Shown: positions 43,457-51,950 of the stretch, piece by piece | Numbering within the stretch: the first letter of the stretch is position 1 | Layout: each line of letters opens with the position of its first letter | NCBI GenBank assembly: GCA_900470805.1 | Contig: UCCA01000020.1 | Location: 1 to 64,000, forward strand | Source of the DNA: Hyphomicrobiales bacterium | GTDB taxonomy: Bacteria > Pseudomonadota > Alphaproteobacteria > Rhizobiales > Rhizobiaceae | Direction of reading: 5' to 3' | DNA: 64,000 nucleotides | Made by a program: the position numbers and the translations under genes | Notes under the pieces: generated by a model | Seen by the model: only the letters and a program-made list of their open reading frames with translations | Databases searched by the model: none | What the model was told of the DNA's origin: nothing

Positions 43457-43924
43457 GCTGATCGACGGCTTGGTCAGCATCAGCCAAAGAATGGCGACGA
43501 CCGCGAAAAAGGCGGGGAAGCCGCAGGCGAACCAGATGCGATAGAGCCTGTCATAGGCAGGTGGCAGCGGCGTGCCGGTCTCCGCCGCGCGGCGGGCGAG
43601 GTCGCGCAGGCGCATCTGGATCCAGACGACGGGCAGCCAGAACAGGCCGGTGAACACGTAAAGCACCAGCGACAACGCGATCCAGCCTTCCTCCAGCGGC
43701 CAGCCGATCAGCTTTGCCAACGCATAGCCGGTGACAGGCTGGAAGACGGCGGCGGTCGCCGTGAAGATAGTGTCGGCAACGACGACGGTGCCGGCGACAT
43801 GGGCGATCAGTTTCGGATCGCGCGTCCGGTTGGCTATCACCATGAAGAAGGCGATGCCAGCGCCGGTGCCGAAGAGCACGGTAGCGCCAATGACATGGGC
43901 GAGCAGCAACAGTTCCGCCATCAT
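43448..43924 (-). CDS. DUF2269 family membrane protein
   Basis: This is a 158-residue protein with four hydrophobic segments (starts LLLLAHVIGATVLFGTGAGIAFF), a pattern typical of DUF2269. The function is unknown. Its first ATG shares one base with the stop of the upstream SDR-DoxX gene, with a second ATG right after, so translation is coupled. Confidence 0.82.
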   Translation of the reverse strand: MMAELLLLAHVIGATVLFGTGAGIAFFMVIANRTRDPKLIAHVAGTVVVADTIFTATAAVFQPVTGYALAKLIGWPLEEGWIALSLVLYVFTGLFWLPVVWIQMRLRDLARRAAETGTPLPPAYDRLYRIWFACGFPAFFAVVAILWLMLTKPSISLF

Positions 43925-45210
43925 CAGCGTTCATCCAGAATGGCAAGGGTGGCGAGCGTCAGGATCAGCGAGGGCAGGATTTTTACCAGCGGTCCGAGCG
44001 GATCGAGCCAGAGCGACGGTTCGAGGATACAGGCGCCAGCGAGATAGGCGAGTGAGACTGCCAGCATCGCTTGCAAAGCTTTTCGGGCAAAAGGCCTGAT
44101 CAGGACGGCGGCGCCGAGCGCGATGTCGATGAGGCAGGTAAGCATGGTCAGTGCCGTCGCCGCGACTGGTGGCATGAAACGGAGGAAGTGAGCGCTGGCG
44201 TCGTCGAGAGCGAAGAGCGGGATCAGGCCTGAGAGTAGCCAGAACAGCGACAGGCCACCGATCATCACAGGCTTCAGGAGATAGAGCCGTGCAAACCACA
44301 GATCCTGGACGCCAGATGGGTGGGACGACAGCGCCGCGGCCGCCGATTGCGGTGTGCGCAGCGCGCCTTTGTCGAGGTCGGCGGTGCGAACGCCTTCCGA
44401 CATGACCGCTATCGCGGTCGAACGCAGGGGCGAGCGCCAGCCCAGGCGACCTGCGAGATCGGCCAGCATCGTTACCGGTTTCGCGACCATTGCCGGGAGC
44501 CTGACGATCGGCGCCGGTCGCAGGCCGAGCCATTGGCGATGGAGGAGGACGAGATCGGCCAACGTGAGCGTTTCACCGCTGGCGAGATGGCGATCCGTGC
44601 CTGATGGCAGCTTGCCGGCGATCGCGTCACTGACGGCTTCGGCCACGTCGTCGAGCGACACCGTTTCGGCCGGACTGTCGGCGTGGATCAGCGGCAGGCA
44701 TAGAGGCAGTGCTGCCAATGCCCTTATCAGTGCGGTGCCGCCATGGGCGTTGCGGCCGAGAACAAGGGCGGGACGGAGAATGACGTGGCGCAGGCCGCTG
44801 GCCGCCAACGCGTTGTCGGCCAGGCGTTTTGTGGCGAGAAAGGGGAGGTCGCTGCCTCCGCCTGAGGTGCGCGCCGATATCTGGACGATCAGAGGTTGCG
44901 ATGATTGGATGGCTACCTGATAGAGCGCCAGCATCGACCCGGCCTGCGTCGCATCAAGATCGTCGGAAAGGCCGTCCTGCAGGGCGCCGGCGCAATTGAC
45001 AACCACGTGTTGGCCGTCGAGCACTTCCGTCCAATCCGCGGGGGATTGCATGCGGGCAAGGTCGGCGCGGATCCAGCGGATGTCGGGCTGCTTCAGGCGG
45101 GCACGCTCCGGATTGCGGCCCAGGCCGGTGACGACATGTCCCTCGGCCGCAAGATGGGTCGCGACAGCTGAACCGATAAAGCCTGTGGCGCCGAGAATCA
45201 GGATTTTCAT
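43924..45210 (-). CDS. SDR-type NAD(P)-binding protein fused to a DoxX-like membrane domain
   Basis: This is a 428-residue two-part protein. Residues 1-290 are an extended-SDR Rossmann domain with the cofactor motif ILGATGFIGSAVATHL; the classic YxxxK is not obvious, so it resembles atypical SDR/NmrA-like sensors or reductases. Residues about 300-425 contain four hydrophobic segments matching DoxX-like proteins. The fusion is known in rhizobial genomes, but its biochemistry is not established. The start at 45210 gives the motif at the N-terminus. DUF2269 follows in the same operon. Confidence 0.85.
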   Translation of the reverse strand: MKILILGATGFIGSAVATHLAAEGHVVTGLGRNPERARLKQPDIRWIRADLARMQSPADWTEVLDGQHVVVNCAGALQDGLSDDLDATQAGSMLALYQVAIQSSQPLIVQISARTSGGGSDLPFLATKRLADNALAASGLRHVILRPALVLGRNAHGGTALIRALAALPLCLPLIHADSPAETVSLDDVAEAVSDAIAGKLPSGTDRHLASGETLTLADLVLLHRQWLGLRPAPIVRLPAMVAKPVTMLADLAGRLGWRSPLRSTAIAVMSEGVRTADLDKGALRTPQSAAAALSSHPSGVQDLWFARLYLLKPVMIGGLSLFWLLSGLIPLFALDDASAHFLRFMPPVAATALTMLTCLIDIALGAAVLIRPFARKALQAMLAVSLAYLAGACILEPSLWLDPLGPLVKILPSLILTLATLAILDER

Positions 45211-45309
45211 GTGCTGAACAATATCCGAAAAGTTGCACGCGCATAGAAGGGCTTGGCGAGCCGTTTCGGAGCGCTTAAGATTTGTCTCAAAACAGGCGAG
45301 GACACGCCC

Positions 45310-45945
45310 ATGCACGACGACCGCGATCATCACGACCATGATCACCATCACGACAACCATTATTCAGACATGCAGGCGCGCGTGAAGGCGCTTGAGACGG
45401 TGTTGACGGAAAAGGGGCTGATTGACCCGGCGGCGATCGACACGATCGTCGATACCTACCAGACGAAGGTCGGGCCGCGGAATGGTGCGCGTGTGGTCGC
45501 CAAGGCGTGGAGCGATCCTGATTTCGCCGACTGGCTGCGGCGCGACGCGACGGCGGCGATATCAAGCCTCGGCTATACCGGGCGGCAGGGCGAGCATATG
45601 CGCGCCGTGTTCAATTCCGACGACACGCACAATCTCGTCGTCTGCACGCTGTGCTCCTGCTATCCCTGGTCCGTGCTCGGATTGCCGCCGGTCTGGTACA
45701 AGGCGCCGGCCTATCGGTCACGGGCCGTGATCGATCCGCGCGGGGTGCTGGCCGAATTCGGCGTGGCGCTGCCCGCCGACCGGACCGTGCGCGTCTGGGA
45801 TTCGACGGCGGAGCTGCGCTATCTCGTCATTCCGCAGCGGCCGGAAGGCACCGACGGCTGGAGCGAGGAGCAGCTGGCGGATCTCGTCAGCCGCGATGCG
45901 ATGATAGGCGCCGGCGTTGCAGCCGTTCCGGGGAGCGCGGCATGA
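45310..45945 (+). CDS. Nitrile hydratase alpha subunit, cobalt type
   Basis: This 211-residue metal-binding subunit of nitrile hydratase converts nitriles to amides. The metal claw CTLCSC is at residues 112-117; the Thr in the second position is characteristic of cobalt-type enzymes (iron types have Ser). The N-terminal 18 residues are extremely His/Asp-rich (MHDDRDHHDHDHHHDNH). GAGG precedes the ATG at 45310. The beta subunit start overlaps this stop (ATGA), and a third gene follows. Confidence 0.95.
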   Translation: MHDDRDHHDHDHHHDNHYSDMQARVKALETVLTEKGLIDPAAIDTIVDTYQTKVGPRNGARVVAKAWSDPDFADWLRRDATAAISSLGYTGRQGEHMRAVFNSDDTHNLVVCTLCSCYPWSVLGLPPVWYKAPAYRSRAVIDPRGVLAEFGVALPADRTVRVWDSTAELRYLVIPQRPEGTDGWSEEQLADLVSRDAMIGAGVAAVPGSAA

Positions 45946-46601
45946 ACGGGCCGCACGATCTTGGCGGACAGATGGGTTTCGGTCCGGTCGCGCCCGAAAA
46001 GGATGAACCGTATTTCCATGCGGATTGGGAGAAGCGGGCGTTGGGGCTGACACTCTCCTGCGGCGCTTTCGGCGCCTGGAACATCGACGAAAGCCGGCAT
46101 GCCCGCGAGAGCATTCCGCCAGCCACCTATCTCTCCGCCAGCTACTACGAGATCTGGACGCGGGCGCTTGAAGTGCTGCTGGAACGGCATGGGTTCACCG
46201 ATGCGGCCGAAATCGAAGGCGGGCACAAGCGGTTCGACGGGGCGACGCCGAAGCGCGTGCTGAAGGCCGAGATGGTGGCCGGTGTTCTCGCCAAGGGCGG
46301 TCCGTGCGATCGACCCGTCGAAGGGCCGGCGCGGTTTGCAGTCGGTGATCGGGTGCGGACGCGGAATTTCAATCCGACCACACATACGCGGCTGCCGCGC
46401 TATGCGCGCGCCAAGATGGGGGTCGTCGAGGCGGTGCAGGGGTCATTCGTCTTTCCTGACGACAATGCGCATGGAAAAGGCGAGAACCCGCAATGGGTCT
46501 ACACCGTGGTCTTCGACGGCGGCGAGATCTGGGGCGAGGGTGCCGATCCGACGCTGACGGTGTCGATCGATGCTTGGGAGAGCTATCTTGAGCCAGTGTG
46601 A
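45942..46601 (+). CDS. Nitrile hydratase beta subunit
   Basis: This 219-residue partner begins MNGPHDLGGQMGFGPV, the family start. The C-terminal SH3-like barrel (FAVGDRVRTRNFNPTTHTRLPRYAR, quoted in part, to SYLEPV) contains the Arg residues that contact the metal centre. It overlaps both the alpha gene and the downstream accessory gene, so all three are translated together. Confidence 0.95.
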   Translation: MNGPHDLGGQMGFGPVAPEKDEPYFHADWEKRALGLTLSCGAFGAWNIDESRHARESIPPATYLSASYYEIWTRALEVLLERHGFTDAAEIEGGHKRFDGATPKRVLKAEMVAGVLAKGGPCDRPVEGPARFAVGDRVRTRNFNPTTHTRLPRYARAKMGVVEAVQGSFVFPDDNAHGKGENPQWVYTVVFDGGEIWGEGADPTLTVSIDAWESYLEPV

Positions 46602-46974
46602 TATTTCACCGTCGCGTGCGGCATCGCCGTTGGCGCAATCGCCGCAACTGCCCCGATCGCAGGACGGCGATCCGGTGTTTCCAGAGCCCTGGGCGGCGGA
46701 AGCCTTTGCGATGACCGTGCATCTGCACGAGCGCGGACTGTTCACCTGGAGCGAGTGGGCCGAGAGCCTTTCCGGAGAATTGCACACGCCCGGGCGGGCC
46801 GAGGATGGCAGCGACTATTTCGATCGCTGGGTGGCGGCGCTGTCATCGATCCTCGTCAGTCGTGGTGTCGCCGATGCCGAGACGATCGCCGCCTTGCAGC
46901 AGAGCTGGCAACGGGCGGCCGAGGCGACGCCGCATGGCAAGCCGATCGTGCTCGAGAATGATCCCCAGCGCTGA
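46588..46974 (+). CDS. Nitrile hydratase accessory protein
   Basis: This 128-residue protein resembles the N-terminal half of the beta subunit (HERGLFTWSEWAESLSGEL, YFDRWVAALSSILVSRG), as do the activator/chaperone proteins that insert cobalt into the alpha subunit. The likely start is TTG at 46588, with GGGAG upstream and overlap with the beta gene end. An ATG at 46570 would run deeper into the beta gene. No amidase or cobalt transporter lies next to the operon. Confidence 0.82.
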   Translation: MSQCDISPSRAASPLAQSPQLPRSQDGDPVFPEPWAAEAFAMTVHLHERGLFTWSEWAESLSGELHTPGRAEDGSDYFDRWVAALSSILVSRGVADAETIAALQQSWQRAAEATPHGKPIVLENDPQR

Positions 46975-47001
46975 CAGCGGTTACGTCACCGAGAGGCGAC
47001 A

Positions 47002-47784
47002 TCAGGACGGAAATTGGCGGTAGCACTCCTCGGCGACTTTCCGCAGGTCTTCCCGCGAGATCTCGCCGGTGACGGCGTAGCCGAGTTCGCCGTCGATCCA
47101 GTAGAAGGTCTCGACGTTGTCCGCCGAGGCGAAGCGGAAACTGGTTGTGGTGTTGGCGGGGTTGCGACCGACCAGCACGGTCAGCCGCTCGCCAGCCTGA
47201 TTCTCGTACATGAACATCGCCCCGGGCTTGCCATCCACGGGCAGCAACCGGCCGCCAACCAGATGATAGTTGAGGCTCTGAAGATCGGGCACCTTGAGAT
47301 CGGCGATCGAGAGGCGCTTGCCGAGCCATGTGGTGAGATGGGCTTCCTCGTTGGCGAAGACCTCGACCGGGTGGCGCACCTCACTGGCATAGACCAGGAA
47401 AGCATTCTGCGCCTGCTTCGGGAAGTTTTCGGATGCCGTCAGCTGCAACGGCGGCTTTTCGAACAGGCTTGGGCCGTAGTGTCCGGCGATCGTGCCGGTG
47501 GCGAAGATGGAGACTAGCGCGGCTGCCGTGGCGACGCGCCTTGACCAGAGGGGCCGGCTGGACCCCTTGCGGACGAGATCCGTATCGGTCGGCTTGCTCT
47601 TTTCGTATCCCGAAAACATCGCCTTGATGCCGGTATTCTGCGCCTGCCATTCGGCAACCCTTGCGGCGTCGTCGGCATTGTCGCGCAGCCAGGATTCGAC
47701 GCGCGCGCGGTGGGTATCGGGCAACAGGCCGTCGGCATAGGCGTGCAGGTCCGCTTCGGTCACGGCGCGGTTGGTCTCGGTCAT
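47002..47784 (-). CDS. Anti-sigma factor (ECF-associated), membrane
   Basis: This 260-residue protein has a short cytoplasmic N-terminal sigma-binding region (EADLHAYADGLLP...), one membrane span near residues 85-103 and a periplasmic C-terminal domain. It follows the ECF sigma gene with a 4-base overlap, the normal arrangement. It lacks the classic zinc HxxxCxxC motif in the N-terminus. Confidence 0.85.
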   Translation of the reverse strand: MTETNRAVTEADLHAYADGLLPDTHRARVESWLRDNADDAARVAEWQAQNTGIKAMFSGYEKSKPTDTDLVRKGSSRPLWSRRVATAAALVSIFATGTIAGHYGPSLFEKPPLQLTASENFPKQAQNAFLVYASEVRHPVEVFANEEAHLTTWLGKRLSIADLKVPDLQSLNYHLVGGRLLPVDGKPGAMFMYENQAGERLTVLVGRNPANTTTSFRFASADNVETFYWIDGELGYAVTGEISREDLRKVAEECYRQFPS

Positions 47785-48293
47785 TTCGGTCTCCGAAGCG
47801 TGATCACGTTGTCGGCTTTCATGTGTTCGGCAAGCTGCTGGCGGGCGCGCGACAGGCGCGACATGACGGTGCCGACGGGAATGTCCAGCAGGGTTGCCAC
47901 CTCCTGATAGGTGTAGCCTTCGATGACGATGAGCATCAGCACGGCGCGATGGTCTTCGGACAGGCCGTTCAGCGCATCCTCGAGGCGGGAGCGCTCCAAG
48001 GGGTCGTTCGGCGCTTCCGGTGCCGGAAGTTCGGTGGCGCCGTCAAGGTCAATGCTGCCCCGCACGATCGTCCGGCGCTGGTTGTGATAGATGTTGGTCA
48101 TGATGGTCAGAACCCAGCCGCGCAGGTTCATGCCTCGCCATTGCGCGCGGCGGGCGAGCACCTTCTCGACGCAATCCTGCAGCAGGTCCTCGCCATCGGA
48201 ATCCGAGCGGGTCAGGCTTCGCGAGTAGCGCCTGAGCGATGGGAGGAGGGCCAGGATTTGGCCCTCGAAGCTGTCATTGGCGGGTGGCTTCAT
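47781..48293 (-). CDS. ECF-family RNA polymerase sigma factor
   Basis: This 170-residue sigma factor has region 2 (SLTRSDSDGEDLLQDCVEKV) and region 4 (LIVIEGYTYQEVATLLDIPVGTVMSRLSRARQQ, quoted in parts) joined by a short linker. It has no additional domain. The anti-sigma gene follows, and a secreted protein gene lies 21 bases upstream on the same strand, so the three form one operon. Confidence 0.95.
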   Translation of the reverse strand: MKPPANDSFEGQILALLPSLRRYSRSLTRSDSDGEDLLQDCVEKVLARRAQWRGMNLRGWVLTIMTNIYHNQRRTIVRGSIDLDGATELPAPEAPNDPLERSRLEDALNGLSEDHRAVLMLIVIEGYTYQEVATLLDIPVGTVMSRLSRARQQLAEHMKADNVITLRRPK

Positions 48294-48314
48294 GCCTGAT
48301 ATCCCGTCTGCAGT

Positions 48315-48695
48315 TCATGGCTTGGCGACAGTCCACACGTCCTTGAAGCCATCGCCGGTGATGTCGCCGGTCTTGGTGTCCTTCATCCAGAAATAGAGCG
48401 GCATGCCGTCCTTCGCCCACTGCTTGGTCCCGTCCTTGCGATCGACGACCGAGTATGCCCCTTCCGGCTTGGCATTGCCATCGGCCATCAGCGGCGGCCA
48501 GGCCTTGGCGCAGTCGTCGTTACAGTTGGAAACGCCCATCGCGTCCTTCTTGAAGGTATACAGCGACATGCCGTTTTCGCCGGCAAGCACCTTGCCTTTC
48601 GCTGTGTCAACGGTCTTGACCGGCGGCGCGGCAAGGACGGCGGTCGCGGCGGTGGATGCGATTGCCAGGGCGATCAGGAATTTGGCGGATTTCAT
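48315..48695 (-). CDS. Secreted repeat (PF03640/COG4315) protein
   Basis: This 126-residue exported protein has a signal peptide (residues 1-22, ending VLA-AP). Two copies of the PF03640 repeat follow: GMSLYTFKKDAMGVSNCNDDC...WPPL and GMPLYFWMKDTKTGDITGDGF (parts). The Cys pair in the first repeat may form a disulphide. The function is unknown. It is the first gene of the sigma/anti-sigma operon, with GAGGAG before the ATG. Such proteins are often controlled by the neighbouring ECF sigma. Confidence 0.88.
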   Translation of the reverse strand: MKSAKFLIALAIASTAATAVLAAPPVKTVDTAKGKVLAGENGMSLYTFKKDAMGVSNCNDDCAKAWPPLMADGNAKPEGAYSVVDRKDGTKQWAKDGMPLYFWMKDTKTGDITGDGFKDVWTVAKP

Positions 48696-48744
48696 CGGGC
48701 TCTCCTCGGGTTGGGCGCGCGCTTTTTGCGGTGCCTGACATGAG

Positions 48745-48769
48745 ACACGAGAGACGGCGATTTTATTCC
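48745..48769 (-). promoter_or_regulatory. Possible ECF-type promoter of the secreted-protein/sigma operon
   Basis: On the minus strand GGAATA (48769-48764) and CGTGT about 14 bases downstream resemble ECF -35/-10 elements, about 50-75 bases before the secreted-protein gene. If the local sigma reads it, the operon is autoregulated. The spacing and the -10 are not certain. Confidence 0.35.
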
Positions 48770-48868
48770 ACGGGATGCGTCTTTTGTTTCGGGTTGGCGC
48801 GTATGGCCGGCAAACCCCGGATTTTTGCGGTTGCCTATCCCATGCGAATCCTGCCAAGTCGATTGATC

Positions 48869-49996
48869 ATGCAATTCGCTCCGCAACAAGACGAAGCCCT
48901 GAAAGCCGTTGCCAAATGGCTTAAAGAGGGAAAGACCCCGATTTTTCGCCTGTTCGGCTATGCCGGCACGGGGAAGACGACGCTGGCGCGGCATTTTGCC
49001 GAGCATGTCGACGGCGAGGTGCTGTTTGCGGCCTTTACCGGCAAGGCGGCGCAGGTTCTGCGCACGCGCGGCGCCAGCAATGCACGGACGCTGCATTCGC
49101 TGATCTACCGACCGCGCGGCGAGGAGGCCGTCGAGGACGAGGAGACGGGCAAGACGTCGATCGCGCCGATGTTCACCATCAACCGCCAGAGCCCCGTCGC
49201 CAAAGCGGCGCTGATCATCGTCGACGAATGCTCGATGGTGGACGAGGCGTTGGGCAAGGACCTCATGAGCTTCGGCACGCCGATCCTGGTGCTCGGCGAT
49301 CCCGGCCAGCTGCCGCCGGTTTCCGGCGGCGGCTTCTTTACCAACCAGGAGCCGGACTACCTTTTGACCGACATTCATCGCCAGGCGCGCGATAACCCGA
49401 TCATCGGGCTTGCCATGCAGGTGCGCGAAGGCAAGGAGATCATGTACGGCGATTACGGCGCCGCGCAGGTGATTTCAAAGAACGAGGTCAATCAGGCGCT
49501 GGTGCTCGACGCCGATCAGGTGCTGGTCGGCACCAACCGCACACGTCGGCGCTATAACCAGCGGCTGCGAGAGCTCAAGGGCTTCACCGCCGATTATCCG
49601 CAGACCGGCGACAAGCTGGTATGCTTGCGCAACGACCCCGCCAAAGGGCTGCTCAACGGCTCGCTGTGGCAGGTGATGACCTCTTCGAAGGAAACCACCA
49701 AGCCCGGCATCAACCTCCTGATCCGGCCCGAGGACGACGACATCGATCGTGGGGCGGCGAAGATCAAGCTGCTGAAGCAGGTCTTCGAGAATGTCGAGGA
49801 AGAGATTCCGTGGAACACCCGCAAACGTTATGATGAGTTCGACTTCGGTTATGCGCTGACCGTGCACAAGGCGCAGGGTTCGCAGTGGAACAATGTGGTA
49901 CTGTTCGATGAAAGCTGGGCGTTTCGCGATACGCGGGAGCGCTGGCTCTATACGGCAATCACGCGCGCCGCCGAGACGATCACGATCGTTCGCTGA
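48869..49996 (+). CDS. RecD-like ATP-dependent DNA helicase (SF1B)
   Basis: This is a 375-residue compact helicase with Walker A GYAGTGKTTLA, Walker B IIVDECSMVD, the GDPGQLPPV motif III and the C-terminal YALTVHKAQGSQW and YTAITRAAE motifs. It resembles Dda/RecD2-like proteins found in alphaproteobacteria, without the RecBC partners. The ATG at 48869 gives the usual start (MQFAPQQDEAL); longer frames to 48656 run into the divergent operon. The ribosome site is poor. Confidence 0.9.
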   Translation: MQFAPQQDEALKAVAKWLKEGKTPIFRLFGYAGTGKTTLARHFAEHVDGEVLFAAFTGKAAQVLRTRGASNARTLHSLIYRPRGEEAVEDEETGKTSIAPMFTINRQSPVAKAALIIVDECSMVDEALGKDLMSFGTPILVLGDPGQLPPVSGGGFFTNQEPDYLLTDIHRQARDNPIIGLAMQVREGKEIMYGDYGAAQVISKNEVNQALVLDADQVLVGTNRTRRRYNQRLRELKGFTADYPQTGDKLVCLRNDPAKGLLNGSLWQVMTSSKETTKPGINLLIRPEDDDIDRGAAKIKLLKQVFENVEEEIPWNTRKRYDEFDFGYALTVHKAQGSQWNNVVLFDESWAFRDTRERWLYTAITRAAETITIVR

Positions 49997-50003
49997 ACGA
50001 CGC

Positions 50004-50693
50004 TCAGATGTGAACGATGCCGAGCAGAACCGCCTTGGCGATGGCCTGGAAGCGGTTGTTGGCACTGAGTTTCGCGATGATCGCGGTCTCGATCGACTTT
50101 GCCTCGTCATCGCTGAGATCCAGCGCGCGGGCTAGGCGCTGTGTCGACAGCCCTTCGGCCATCAGCGCAAGGCAACGACGCTCCTGTTCGCTCAACGCGT
50201 GTTCGTGCTGGTTGTCGTTTAGCGGAGGCTCGTCTTTTGAGGTTCCTCGATCGAGCAGCTCGGCGACCTGCTGCAATTGTCGGTGCAGCGTCGATATTTC
50301 TGCCGTGAGTTCCCGCTTGCGCGACGCAAGTGCGGCGTTGAAAACGGCATCGGCCTCTAGCTGCGATGTCGATCCGCACAGGTCGGTCATCAGCTCTTGA
50401 ATGACGGCTACCGGCATGCCCGCTTCGCGGCAGGCGTTGATGACGGCCATGCGCATGATGTCGGTCGTGTGGTAGACCCTCATCAGGCCGATGCGGCTTG
50501 AGGCGATCAGCCCCTTTTCCTCGTAGAAATGCAGTGTCCTGTGGGTGACGCCGAAGGCATTGGCCATCTCGGCGATCGCCACCCGTCCATGCGGCAGATT
50601 TGGCGGGCTGGCGGCGGAGGGCAGGAACCTGTAGTCCGGGGGCGCCTGCGCGGAGGCGTTCGGCGGGGCGGTGTGTTTCTGTCGGTCGGACAT
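50004..50693 (-). CDS. MerR-family regulator fused to a LuxR-type helix-turn-helix
   Basis: This 229-residue regulator has a MerR winged helix at residues 38-106 (VAIAEMANAFGVTHRTLHFYEEKGLI), a helical dimerisation segment (about 110-150) and a C-terminal LuxR/GerE-type helix-turn-helix (about 165-227, SEQERRCLALMAEGLSTQRLARAL, then a conserved tail ending KAVLLGI). The N-terminal 37 residues are polar and disordered-looking. Two distinct DNA-binding modules in one chain is unusual. No effector site is visible, and the nearby helicase gene is convergent, not a clear target. Confidence 0.85.
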   Translation of the reverse strand: MSDRQKHTAPPNASAQAPPDYRFLPSAASPPNLPHGRVAIAEMANAFGVTHRTLHFYEEKGLIASSRIGLMRVYHTTDIMRMAVINACREAGMPVAVIQELMTDLCGSTSQLEADAVFNAALASRKRELTAEISTLHRQLQQVAELLDRGTSKDEPPLNDNQHEHALSEQERRCLALMAEGLSTQRLARALDLSDDEAKSIETAIIAKLSANNRFQAIAKAVLLGIVHI

Positions 50694-51123
50694 GGGCCCT
50701 CCTGTTGTACGCCTGATGCTGGTTGCGCATTACAGAGATACGGGCGCAGTCGCGTGTCTTTTGCCGGCGCTCTCACAGGCTCGTCATCAAGAAACGGGCG
50801 AGTGTCTTTGCCGATTCATTGCGATCAGACTATGCGTCAAATGTCTGATTTGTTAGTCTTAAAAATAGTCACTTGTAAATAATAGTCTGATGTACAGACG
50901 GCAATGGCGCGCGCCATCGATATTTCATTCGACCCGGGTCCGTTGTCCTTGATCGGCAGATTTCCGGTCTCCGTTTCCGGCGGTTTTACTTCGGCTGTTG
51001 CTGCGTGCGGGGGTTGTGGCACCAATCAGAAAATCGCATGCATCCATGCACAAATCTCGTTGGCCCCAATGGCATCCTTGGCTTAAAAGCAGGTCAGTTG
51101 TCCTCGCCGAATGGAAACATGCC
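50694..51123. other. AT-rich gene-free region
   Basis: No gene is supported in these 430 bases. Part of it (about 50830-50895) is clearly more AT-rich than the surroundings and contains the pentamer TAGTC several times. It separates the MerR-LuxR and pdxJ genes, which point away from each other, so it must hold both promoters. Confidence 0.5.
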
Positions 51124-51876
51124 ATGCCGACCACGCTGTCCGTCAATCTCAATGCCATTGCCATGCTGCGCAATCGCCGCGATCTGCCGTGGCCTAGCGT
51201 CGAGGCGCTCGGGCGTATCGCGCTTCAGGCCGGGGCGAGCGGCCTGACCGTGCATCCACGGCCAGACGAGCGGCACATCCGGTTTTCCGACCTGCCCGTC
51301 ATCCGCAATCTGATCGACGACGAGTTTCCAGAGGCGGAATTCAACATCGAGGGTTATCCGACGGAGGAATTCCTGGCGCTGTGCGCGACGGCTGCGCCCG
51401 AGCAGGTGACGCTGGTGCCAGACGATCCCTCGCAGGCGACGTCCGATCATGGCTGGAATTTCCGCAGGGACCGCGAACTGCTGACGGATGTGATTGCGCG
51501 CCTGAAGAAGATGGGCACGCGCGTTTCGCTGTTTGCGGACGGTGACGGCGATGTCGAGGCGGTCGCGATCGCGAAGGCCGTCGGCGCCGACCGGATCGAA
51601 CTCTATACCGGCCCTTACGGTGGCTGTTACAACGCGCCGGAGCGGGTCGGGCCTATCCTCGAGGCGCTGGGAAAGACGGCGGATGCGGCGCTGGCAATCG
51701 GGCTCGGCGTCAATGCCGGCCATGACCTGACGGTCGAGAACCTGCCGCCTCTGGTGAAGCGCATTCCGAAGCTTGCCGAAGTATCGATCGGGCACGGGCT
51801 GACGGCGGATGCGCTGGAATACGGGATGGCCGAAACTGTGCGCCGCTTCTGCCGCGCCTGCGGCCAGAAAATCTGA
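51124..51876 (+). CDS. pdxJ: Pyridoxine 5'-phosphate synthase PdxJ
   Basis: This 250-residue TIM-barrel enzyme makes pyridoxine 5'-phosphate, the last ring-closing step of the DXP-dependent vitamin B6 route. Signatures are LSVNLNAIAMLRNRR at the start, GLTVHPRPDERHI, FNIEGYPT, TLVPDDP and SIGHGLTADAL at the end. GGAA precedes the ATG at 51124. Confidence 0.96.
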   Translation: MPTTLSVNLNAIAMLRNRRDLPWPSVEALGRIALQAGASGLTVHPRPDERHIRFSDLPVIRNLIDDEFPEAEFNIEGYPTEEFLALCATAAPEQVTLVPDDPSQATSDHGWNFRRDRELLTDVIARLKKMGTRVSLFADGDGDVEAVAIAKAVGADRIELYTGPYGGCYNAPERVGPILEALGKTADAALAIGLGVNAGHDLTVENLPPLVKRIPKLAEVSIGHGLTADALEYGMAETVRRFCRACGQKI

Positions 51877-51892
51877 CATTGGTATGAAAGAA

Positions 51893-51920
51893 AGCCCGCC
51901 CCGGTGGTGCAGGGCGGGCT
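51893..51920 (-). terminator. Terminator between pdxJ and QorB-like gene
   Basis: AGCCCGCCC and GGGCGGGCT form a 9-bp stem; on the minus strand it is followed by TTCTTTC. It lies 30 bases after the QorB-like stop and just after the pdxJ stop, so it can serve both convergent genes. Confidence 0.75.
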
Positions 51921-51950
51921 CCGCTTGAAGGCTGTGGCTTCAGGGTATCA

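Noticed and set aside
50830..50895. An attachment site or origin in the AT-rich patch
   Set aside because: No integrase, direct repeats of useful length or DnaA-box cluster was seen. AT-richness alone fits two promoters.
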